Source of the DNA: Chloromonas sp. AAM2
Taxonomy: Eukaryota; Chlorophyta; Chlorophyceae; Chlamydomonadales; Chlamydomonadaceae
NCBI GenBank assembly: GCA_004335635.1
Contig: QAXH01000662.1
Span: 1 to 16,253, forward strand
Length of the DNA stretch: 16,253 nucleotides
Reading direction: 5' to 3'
Below the pieces are notes generated by a model. The model made no database searches and had not been told where the DNA came from. It saw nothing but the letters and a program-made list of their open reading frames with translations. Made by a program: the position numbers and the translations under genes. Shown here piece after piece: positions 8,738 through 16,253 of this stretch (positions are counted from its first letter, which is position 1; every line of letters starts with the position of its first letter).

Positions 8738-11700
8738 ATGGCTGCCAGCTACTTTGACGATGACGACGACGTGGTGCTAGGGCGGGATGACGACGAGGGG
8801 AGCGATGAAGGGATGGCAAGGTTGGTTGCGCCTGCATGCAATCTGCCTGTTTTGACAATGAGCATGCAGTCAGGCGCCAGCTGCATTGCTGATGTTACAT
8901 GCACCTCTACAGCGCGAGGGGGCCGGAAGGGCCACGGGGTGCCCAGGGCAAGGCAGACGGCAAAGCTCAGGATGGACAGGCACAACCATCCAAGAAGCGA
9001 CCTGTCCAGCCACCCCGCCCCAAGCTGACCCTTGAAAAGCTTCAGGTGAATGATTGCCGGTCCGCTAATCCTTGTCTTCCTTTGGCCTTGTCAGCTGTAT
9101 CCTGCTCGAGTGAATCCAGTCATTCATGTATCAAGACGGATTGTGCACGTGTGTCTGCCATGCCACTACCGTCAAACTAGTTTGTTGCAGTTACGGGACC
9201 ATTGCAGTGTGCGGCAAGTCTACTTCACTGAACAAACATCGCCATTCCATCGTCCCAACTCACCATGTCCAAACCCACCGCTCATGTGCCCACCTGCCCG
9301 CAGGAGGAGCATGGCTTCAATCACGTGTTCCACAAGTTTCCCGAAGTCTTCAGGACGGGCTTCAAGGGCAAGGGTCACGAGGTGCGTGAATCTACGGTGG
9401 CAAGGCCAACTGTTTGCACATGGTACAGAAGTGGGTTCCAGCGTTGCCTGCGTCATTTCTTTTTCAGCGTTGCCAGAGTCACAATATGAACGTGAACACT
9501 CATAAGTGAGTGTGCAGTGGCAAGGCCCAAGGCTGATACACATGCTACACATGCTACAGTTTTGGCACCGTCAATGTCACGCACGTCATGTCATTTCTCT
9601 CACAGTCAGCGTTGTCACAGTGTTGTTGTCAGTCTGAACGGTCATGTCCTCTTGAATGGCATTATGCAGATTGCAGTGCAGTGCGTTGGTAGAGACAGGG
9701 TGATTAACGTATAGACGATATCTCATCCCGCAAGAAGCAAGCAACTGTTGGAGGTCAACCCGGGGATGAGATGTGGTTCTAGCCCTGCACCTTGCCCATA
9801 CAACGTGCACCTTGTACATGCAGGTTGCAGACCTTCAGCGTCTCCTGGAGATGTATTCCCGGTGGCAACAGCGCATCTTCCCACACTGCACCTTTGACAA
9901 CTTCATCTTCAAGATTGAGAAGTTTAGCAGCAACAGGTTGCTTAAGGTGCGACCCATTCAGACAGGACTAGACACAATGAGCACAGCTGACAGACTGCTG
10001 ACAGACGTCAGGCAAGGGTTGGACAGGGATAGGGCCCATGAGCACGTACTGACAGACGTTGGGCATGCGTGATGGTACTTGGTGCATGCTGCAGAGTGCA
10101 TGTGGGCACGTGTGCAGCCCATCCAGGGCTGCCAGGGCAACATGCATTCGGCTTGTCATTGAATGGTATGCATTGGTTTGGCATGCTACAGTTGGCATCG
10201 GTACTGGCTGGAATGGGGGTTTAGAAGGAAGTGCATCGTGCATGTTTGCTGCATGCAGAATGAGCTGGAACAGCTGCGACTCAAGCTCCTCATTCTCTTG
10301 GACCCTGAAGGCCAGGATATGGATCAGCGGCAACACAGGGAGGGTCTAGACGGCAACCAGGGACTAGGGCTCACTGCTACACAGCGCATCATGGCCATGC
10401 CAGCACTCGCAGGCGGCCGAGCAACCATGGGCCTCACGCAGCCACAGACAGCGAGCCAAACCACAGCCGTTGCCCTGGAACGGGCGTCTGGTGCAGCTCA
10501 GCAGGGTGGGGGTGCTTGGCGGGCGCCACAAGCAGCAGCTATAGGAGCTGGGAGGCACGCGGCAGGGGCTGGGCCAGAGCGGGTGGGCAGCGGCAGTGGG
10601 CAAGCAGCACGAGCGGGTGCTGTGCCTGTGGCTGGTGGGCGGGGTCCGGCGCCGGTGGAGGAGATGGAGGATGAGTTTGATGATGAGCTGCTCGCCATGC
10701 AGGCCAACTCACACTGGGTGAGTGGGGGGCGGCGGGAGGGCCATGCAGCTGTGTGGCTGGCCACTGTGTTGGTGGGACGATGCACAGGGCTTCTGTAATT
10801 GGCTCGTGATTTGGATGTATAGGAGCTGCAAAATGGGGCACTGGAGGAATAAAGAGCAGTAGCTGTTGAATAGTTGTATTCATGGGCGTCTGCTGGGCGA
10901 GAGTCTGGTATTTAAGGGCCAGGAGGATAGGCGGATGCAACAGCAGTCAGCCGGCTTGCACCTTCCAATGTTGACTTGTACACAGAACGGCTTTCATTAC
11001 CTCCATTGCTCGGCGGAGTATGCAGCAGGCTCTCCAACCGCGCTAGCAATCTTCGTTTCCAGCATGCACATCCTTTCATGCGCTCTCCTTGCCTTCATCC
11101 AAGCTGCATACTTGTCACTGCAGGACGCTGGCATGGACGTATTGGACGACCTTGAGATGATGGACCAGCGCCCCGCGCCACCACGGCCACTTATGCGTAA
11201 CGCCGGGGCAGCTGCCACCTCGACAGCTGCGACAACTGCGAAGACTGGTAGTGTGGCTGTGCAGCCACTTGACATCACAAAGCGCGTGGGCAGGAATGCA
11301 AACCATGAGAATGGTGATGAAGAGTTGCTTGCCATGCTTGAGGATGACATGGAGCCACGTGAAAACGCAGCGCGAAAGGATGTGGCGCCACCACCCGCAC
11401 GAGCATCTGTTACACAGGATGAAGACGCGGAATTGCTAGCGATGCTCGAGGACAATGTGCAACCCTCCAGGCAAGCCGAGGGGCAGAGCGACGCCCGATC
11501 TCAGGCTCGGATGGGTGCTGAGGATGAGGACAAAGGTTTGCTGGCGATGCTCGAGGAAGGTGTGGAGGGCGGTACGCAGGGACCGGTGGGTCAGGGTGGG
11601 GAAAGGGCCGGAGCGTGGCAGGCCCCTGCTGGCGCTTCACTACGGGACGAAAGCCGCCAGGCTGCAGACGCAGTGGAAAATGACAGTGGTGTCGGGAGCA

Positions 11701-11960
11701 TGGAAGCTGAAACTGCGACCGAGCGGGAAACACAGCCAGCGGTGGTTGCACTGCAAGCTACGGGATCAGCCCTGGACGAAGATGGATTGGAGGGGCAGGG
11801 GAGTCTGCAGGCGAAGGTTACGCGCATGCCACCACCTTCATCTGCGGCGGAATGGAACATGCTTGAGGACGAGCAAGAGGCAGGCCCCTTGGCGGGCACC
11901 GCATCGCAAGTGGTGCGAGCACGTTGCGTGAGGGCAGTTCTAGACGATGACGATGATTAG
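8738..11960 (+). CDS. TIPIN/Csm3/Swi3 homologue, replication fork protection complex subunit (6 exons, 570 aa)
   Basis: Exons: 8738-8820 (ATG), 8913-9045, 9304-9381, 9824-9946, 10259-10717, 11124-11960 (TAG). They total 1713 nt and are in phase throughout. Residues 62-150 match the Swi3 domain: PRPKLTLEKLQ, then EEHGFNHVF, the hallmark FKGKGHEVADLQRLLEMY, then RIFPHCTFDNFIFKIEKF. In known eukaryotes this nuclear protein binds Timeless/Tof1, stabilises paused replication forks and supports S-phase checkpoint signalling through RPA. The N-terminus is an acidic stretch (DDDDD...DDDEGSDEG). Beyond the domain, about 420 residues are Ala/Gly/Gln-rich and carry four acidic LLAM motifs at 283, 360, 396 and 431, plus a weaker WNMLEDE at 536. 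The protein is about twice the length of animal TIPIN (roughly 300 aa). It ends in DDDDD. The identity is firm; the extension's role is unknown. Confidence 0.92.
10659..11556 (+). repeat. Acidic LLAM(L/Q)E peptide repeats in the TIPIN-like C-terminal extension
   Basis: Four units can be read: DEFDDELLAMQ (residues 277-287, end of exon 5), GDEELLAMLEDDMEP, DEDAELLAMLEDNVQP and DEDKGLLAMLEEGVEG (exon 6). The last three are spaced 35-36 residues apart, with low-complexity linkers between. The units look like short amphipathic acidic helices. The DNA of the units has diverged at third positions while the peptide is kept, which suggests selection on the protein. Confidence 0.8.
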
Positions 11961-12758
11961 TGTGCGTCACATCGCTGCAGGACGTATGTGTAATCCAGCG
12001 ATGTCTTCCTAGCGCTACGATGGCGACAGGCGGTATCCAGCCACCGTGTGACGGCCAGAACTGACCCCAATTGGCGTGACTGTGCAGGGTGCCGAACTCT
12101 TTTGCCCTGTTACCTCGTCCGTTCCTTTTTGACTGGTGGTATTATTTGACCACCACGGCCAAGTAAGGACTTGTGTGCAACTGTGAGGATCAAGGCGTTC
12201 AGCCTGAGTGCTGGCGACAGGCGGTGTCCAGGCTCTGTAACGAGCAGATTGTCTGTGTGCGGGGTGGTGATCATTCAGCAAGTTGTTCCCAACGACTTTC
12301 AACTCACACTCAACGCGTGGTACTTGTTGTGCTTGATGCAATGCTGCTCTACTGTGGAATTGTAACGTGGAAGAGTGACAGTTGCTCAAAAATTCTGTGG
12401 CAGAGGTGGCTTCAGCACTAAAAAAACAAGCAGGCAGCTGTGAGCAGGCGTATTGAGACTTCGCCAGTGGCAGATGAATACATTTCATGTAGGAAAACAG
12501 TCCGAATGCGTCGCCCTGCTCCCTGCACGGCAGCGGCCCATGATCACTGGAGACGGCATTCATGCTCCTCCGTTCCTGCGGCGTTCGTGTTCAAACCTTC
12601 AGCCAAAAGAGGCGTAAGGACATGAAAACTGTCTCTAATGGTCCGTTGGCAAAAAGTCATAATGACATTGATGTCTTGGAAGGCATCCGACAGCTCAGAT
12701 AGTACAAATCTCGCGCAGTCTCGCCAGAAACAGGTACAGATATCGCTGCCTCTAGAGT
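11961..12758. other. Convergent intergenic region with a spaced direct repeat
   Basis: This lies between the 3' ends of the TIPIN-like gene and the minus-strand gene at 12759. No exon has splice or family support. A 20-mer, TGGCGACAGGCGGTATCCAG at 12021-12040, recurs with one change at 12212-12231. An inverted repeat (TGGTGGT, 8-nt loop, ACCACCA) lies at 12134-12155. No TGTAA exists on the minus strand here. The pattern could be a remnant of a short dispersed repeat. Confidence 0.6.
11989..11993 (+). terminator. TGTAA poly(A) signal of the TIPIN-like gene
   Basis: TGTAA lies 29 bases after the stop codon. This implies a very short 3' UTR, with cleavage expected some 10-20 bases further on. 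Two further TGTAA copies on the same strand (12236 and 12361) could serve as backups. Confidence 0.6.
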
Positions 12759-14126
12759 TTAGGACTGCTTGGGACTGGATGTCTGGTTAGAGCTCGACCC
12801 AGAGTCACGTGTCCCCAATCTGACGGCCAACCGCTGCAACTGCTCCATGGCCTTGGCCGCCCCCTCGTCCTCATCCAAACCCAACTCCTTGAGGTCAGAG
12901 GGCCGAATCTGCACAGCACAAGGGGCAGATATCGGAGTGCTATGGGTTACTGCGCCCATGAGCACATGGCGCTTGTGATGCTACGTTTTAAGGCACCTTA
13001 CTGACGTACTGAAAGGCCCTTGACAGTGATGATACCAACAACTCCGGGCGAGCACAATGGCAGAAGTGCAGCACTCCACAGCAATTGAAACAGCACGATA
13101 CAATGCCTAGGGTTCCAGACTGGCGTTTTCACGGGTGCAGGGCATCACGTGTGCTACCCTCATGAGCAATGCTCACAACGAACAAAACTGCGCGACCACT
13201 CCCACCCACAGGCAAGCAAGCGCCTCACCTTCTGCAGGCCCCTGGACACCTCGTCTGAGCTGAGTCCCACAAACTCCCTGGCCGTTGCCTCCCCCTCCAG
13301 ATAGGACAGGAGCAGGTCGGCCACCTCGCTGCTCGTACCGCCTGACCCCTCTGCGTCGCTGCGGCATATCAAACACACTCGAACGGTTGGAAAAACTTTG
13401 CAGGTTGCAGATGCTGGCTTGAAGACTGGCAAAAACTTTCCAGAGTGTGTGATGATCATACAGCAGGAGCTGCAAACTGGCAGCTTGCATGAACTAGGCA
13501 TGTTGTGTTTGTGCAAGTGTGCAAGGATGTCCATGTCGCTGCAAGCGTCTGGTACTGGTGTACATTGGAAGTTAGCATTCAAATCCTACACTATGAGCGA
13601 TGTCACAGGGACACTGAACACAAACTACACTCGCTTCCTCTTCTTGCACGGTTTGCCTTTAAATCTGCTTAAGATAGCCATGCGTAGCGACACACAAAGA
13701 GCCCATGTGAAGCATGCATGTGTATGTGTGTGCATGCAGCCAGCACACTCACCTGGTGTCATCACTTGTGTCCAGACTCCAGCGCTCTCTCCGACCCATG
13801 TAGCGCATGAGACGCACGCGACTTAAGCCAAAGCGCATGAGCTCCACCGTGACAACAACCCTGATGCTTACAACCACCAAGCGCTTGACAATGTTTCCAA
13901 ACCGGGGCCAGAATCCACGCCCACGCCTGTGGGGCGAGGTGGGCTGTTGTTCTTCTGGTTGTTGCGCAGCTGCTTCTTGAGAACCGCCTGTCTGGGCTGT
14001 GGGGTGAGATAGATTGAAAACAAGCCGGGAGCAGGGCTGGGATAGGGTTTCCAGGGTTGCGGCAATGGGACTGGATAGATTAGCGACTTGGACTTTGGCT
14101 TGGTTGTCCTGACCCTCTAGATGTGC
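12759..14126 (-). CDS. Unidentified protein with one hydrophobic segment; last three exons
   Basis: The three C-terminal exons are consistent: 13753 up to 13996 or 14126, then 13229-13358, then 12759-12908 (TAA). Donors are GTGAGT and GTGAGG, with a TGTGCTGTGCAG acceptor before the last exon, and the phases match (AG + C = Ser). The encoded segments include HRRGRGFWPRFGNIVKRLV, then VVVSIRVVVTVELMRFGL, a possible membrane helix flanked by basic residues. Then come SLDTSDDTSDAEGSGG, a helical part (VADLLLSYLEGEATAREFV), LSSDEVSRGLQKIRPSDLK and a Ser-rich end (GSSSNQTSSPKQS). Two acceptors are possible for the first of these exons: CCCCACAG, giving 13996, or TGCTCCCAG, giving 14126. I do not recognise the family. 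A small membrane-anchored protein is one reading, but the hydrophobic stretch contains an Arg. Confidence 0.65.
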
Positions 14127-14387
14127 CTGGGAGCAACAGGTAACGGGAATCGCGGTAGGTGGAAACCTAGCCGTAGCCAGCATGATGTGCACAGCACAAC
14201 TAGTTTGCATGCTTGAAGCACACAAGACATGGCATAGCGACTGAACAAAGTCTGGGTTGCACAACAGCTATGCATCGGGTCCCAGCAGCTAGCTGTGCGA
14301 CGTTCAGCCTGCCTGCTGGCCTGCATGCACGCTGTGTGACTCAGGGGATCGGCGGCACAAGCATCGCTGCCTAGATGGCTGTGCCAG

Positions 14388-14583
14388 GGACGAGCTGACG
14401 AGAAGCGCATCAGTGCCATTTGGCAGAATGCAGCCAACAGCAGTGGCTGTGTACTGCGTTTACTGTCACCACGAGCCACTTGCAAGCCTGAGTAAGCTGG
14501 TGATGGGCGCACACCAATCATCTGCGCATGCATGCATGCCGTAACTGCTCACCACAACGCTGCTGAATGGCTTGGAGGTCCAT
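14388..14583 (-). CDS. Tentative 5' exons of the unidentified minus-strand gene
   Basis: On the minus strand, a TTTTGCAG acceptor precedes an exon ending at 14553 with a GTGAGC donor. Within it, ATG at 14583 begins MDLQAIQQRC. A TTACTCAG acceptor then opens an in-phase exon at 14487 (GLQVARGDSKRSTQPLLLAA and onward). How this joins the exon at 13996 or 14126 is unresolved: several weak donors would keep the frame. Codon bias is weaker than in the other genes. The end at 14388 is approximate. Confidence 0.3.
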
Positions 14584-14950
14584 GCCTGTGGCATACACGT
14601 GGCGAGCACTCCTGCAAAAGTTTCTGTTGACGTGTCTAGCCTGTGAGTAACTTCTCGGGGAGGAGTGCCTTCGGGCGGCAGTAGTGTGATTTGCAGATCG
14701 CATGGGAGCACAGACCCCGTGCACAGTGCCATTTGAGTTGACGATCTGCCGATTGTCCGCCACGGCCAACTCAACCAGGGCTTCGACGCCGCCGCGGTTA
14801 CAAAAGTTGCCGTTTCTTGAGGGGAGGGTCACCCCAGCCCTGCCCAGCATATCTGTGCCGCATGATCCGCCGATCCTCTCGTTCTCGTTGCTGATCAGTA
14901 CGCAAGGCAAGGTACTGTGCCGAGGTAGGTCCTTGAACTGGCCTGGACAT

Positions 14951-15017
14951 GTCTGTTGCTTGCTAGACCCCACAACAATTTTTCTAGACCTAGAGGTCTG
15001 TTGCTTGCCAGACCCCA
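14951..15017. repeat. Pair of 22-nt direct repeats, 45 bases apart, flanking a palindrome
   Basis: GTCTGTTGCTTGCTAGACCC begins at 14951 and recurs from 14996 with one change (CCAG for CTAG). Between and overlapping them lies the inverted repeat AGACCT-AG-AGGTCT at 14986-14999. Both are followed by A-rich sequence, the second by a run of seven A. The origin is unclear; a local tandem duplication is the simplest explanation. Confidence 0.65.
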
Positions 15018-15567
15018 AAAAAACAATGATATTCATGACTGGACCTCACAAGAGAGGAAGGGCACAGACATCACCCAGATCACCACTCCACCGGCCGTCA
15101 CGCCTTTGTGGAGTCTAGAACTGCCCCACCCTCACATCTACATCTCTCATACACACTCTGAGTGTGAACAACAGCCTGCATGCTTTCTCAGCCCCTTCAC
15201 ACTGCACCTTCGCCTTTGTTGTGAACACAACGCACAATCAACACAAAGCTCCTTCTGGACTGCTGTGTGCACAGTTTCCTGCGTGCTGTGCCCTCTGCTC
15301 CTGCTGTAGTCCCGGCAGCGACACAAAGGCGACAATCTCTGGGTGATCGGCACATGGGCCAGCCCTTGTCCCCTGAACAAGTGTGTAGCAAAGGGTTCAA
15401 CTTTACCCGACCTTGCGTCCTTTGCTCGGACGTGCTAGTGGTGCGCCTCCCACCTTGCAAGTCAACACAGGGCTTGCGTTGAAGAAATGGGCCGCATCAC
15501 TACACTGCACAAGCATCCAATGCTCAGTGATGATGTCTGGTCTCGCAAGTTATGATATACAACAACC

Positions 15568-15572
15568 TTACA
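15568..15572 (-). terminator. Candidate TGTAA poly(A) signal of the right-edge gene
   Basis: TTACA on the plus strand reads TGTAA on the minus strand, about 444 bases beyond the stop codon at 16016. It lies just beyond two hairpins (15599-15644) in the direction of transcription. Confidence 0.35.
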
Positions 15573-15598
15573 AGAGCAAGGAGTGGAAAAACGTTTGT

Positions 15599-15644
15599 AC
15601 ATGTGCCCTGGGGCCACATGTCCGAGTCACAATGGTCACCATTG
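15599..15644. repeat. Two neighbouring inverted repeats
   Basis: At 15599-15621 the arms ACATGTG and CACATGT enclose CCCTGGGGC. With one bulged C the pairing extends to about 10 bp. At 15630-15644 CAATGGT-C-ACCATTG is a 7-bp palindrome around one base. Both lie in the presumed 3' UTR of the gene ending at 16016. Confidence 0.65.
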
Positions 15645-16015
15645 CGGTCAGGTAATGCTGAAGTCCTGCACCATGGTTGTTCCGTCTAGGACAGGGGAAA
15701 ATGCCAGGCTACATTGTCCTGATGGTGCCGACGTTTGGAACAGCTGTGCTGTGCCAACCTGAACACAATTTTCAATTGCCTGACCATCAACATTTAGAAC
15801 GTTGTGACACACCTTTCAAAAACGAGCCAGTGTCAGTGTGCGAGTCGCCAACCGCAAAAAGGTAGAAAATCGGACCAAATCACGCACAGTTGCAAACTGC
15901 ACCAAGACAATCTGACTGCGTATGAGCCAACTCTTGGCCACCTTGGCAGCTTTCTCAAAAGAATGCACTGTTCTTTGTTTCCAGCCCATGCCGCAGCAGA
16001 GTCCAGATTGGCAGC

Positions 16016-16253
16016 CTAGTCGCTGTCAAGCTCAGGAGTGTAGTCTTCATCTGTATCCTCCTCTGCTTGAACCCCGGCCACGCCGTGCTTGCCCTTGGCA
16101 CCAGCCGGCCGCGCCGCGCCCCTCCTTTGCATCCCTGCCCGCCCACTTTCCCGGCCACCACTCGGCGGACTGATGGCATCGCCACCACGCATCCCAAACA
16201 TCTGCTCGTTTAGGGCAACGTAGTTCACTGTTGTGCGCCTCCGCTTGCTGCCC
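16016..16253 (-). CDS. C-terminal exon of an unidentified, probably nuclear protein (partial)
   Basis: The minus strand is open from the right edge to TAG at 16016-16018. Visible segments in order: GSKRRRTTVNYVALNEQMFG, where a basic cluster precedes a compact NYVALNEQMFG motif; a Gly/Ser/Arg/Ala-rich linker; AGAKGKHG; and an acidic end EEDTDEDYTPELDSD. Strong C/G third positions support coding. The basic patch could be a nuclear localisation signal, and an acidic tail is common in chromatin or transcription factors, but I do not recognise the family. Upstream exons lie outside the window. Confidence 0.65.
   Translation of the reverse strand, partial: GSKRRRTTVNYVALNEQMFGMRGGDAISPPSGGRESGRAGMQRRGAARPAGAKGKHGVAGVQAEEDTDEDYTPELDSD

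Larger units (their letters stand above)
14584..16015. other. Long stretch without a supported gene
   Basis: It should hold the 5' flank of the minus-strand gene at 12759-14583 and the 3' UTR of the gene entering from the right edge. On the minus strand, 14760-14930 reads with coding-like codons (for example RGGVEALVELAVADNRQIV) but has no convincing splice context or homology. Between 15060 and 15560 I see no structured signal. Hairpins lie at 15599-15644. A direct repeat lies at 14951-15017. Confidence 0.5.

Noticed and set aside
10718..11123. Extension of TIPIN exon 6 upstream through an open frame from 10866
   Set aside because: The stretch reads as random sequence, ends in a good CACTGCAG acceptor at 11123, and the preceding exon ends at a strong GTGAGT with matching phase. 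It was treated as an intron.
10997..11455. 152-codon Ser-rich open frame on the minus strand
   Set aside because: It is an antisense shadow of exon 6 of the TIPIN-like gene; the Ser runs are the complement of acidic and Ala codons.
12015..12563. 182-codon open frame on the minus strand
   Set aside because: It lies in the intergenic region with no codon bias or recognisable domain and covers the direct repeats. It is more likely chance or repeat-derived.
14518..15036. 172-codon open frame on the minus strand
   Set aside because: Part (14760-14930) has coding-like codons, but the frame runs through repeats and A-rich sequence, lacks convincing splice sites and resembles no family. It was left as a note, not a gene.
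1..16253. CRISPR array, tRNA, rRNA, intact transposon, viral genes
   Set aside because: No regular spacer array, cloverleaf, rRNA core motif, or transposase, integrase or reverse-transcriptase motif was seen on either strand.

Overview
The window reads as nuclear DNA of a green alga (Chlorophyta). Genes are split into many short exons by introns of roughly 90-600 bases. Nearly all introns are GT-AG, usually with a TGCAG acceptor. Exons favour C or G at third codon positions, and the algal poly(A) signal TGTAA follows two of the plus-strand genes. There is no bacterial-style operon, rRNA, tRNA, CRISPR or intact transposon. I cannot name the species; base composition and intron size fit several volvocine or trebouxiophyte algae.

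Layout. (1) 1-5262, plus strand: a 12-exon gene, open or starting near the left edge, whose last third encodes two divergent universal-stress-protein (USP)-like domains. The first two thirds belong to no family I recognise. (2) 6299-8405, minus strand: a complete 7-exon cysteine glutathione peroxidase (177 aa). It has a 16-nt microexon that carries two of the four catalytic residues. (3) 8738-11960, plus strand: a complete 6-exon homologue (570 aa) of TIPIN/Csm3/Swi3, the Timeless partner in the replication fork protection complex. It has a long acidic C-terminal extension with four copies of an LLAM motif. (4) 12759-about 14583, minus strand: an unidentified gene, clear in its last three exons, with one hydrophobic segment. 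(5) 16016-16253, minus strand: the last exon of another unidentified gene with a basic patch and an acidic tail, cut by the right edge.

The peroxidase and TIPIN genes are divergent and share a 332-bp promoter region with an E2F-like site about 115 bp upstream of the TIPIN start. The USP-like and peroxidase genes are convergent, as are TIPIN and the gene at 12759. The neighbours do not form one pathway. The stretches 5263-6298, 11961-12758 and 14584-16015 hold untranslated or intergenic sequence with hairpins and short direct repeats.

All exon boundaries were worked out by eye from splice sites, reading-phase continuity and protein-family resemblance. In the three large gene models, the phases at every internal junction agree.
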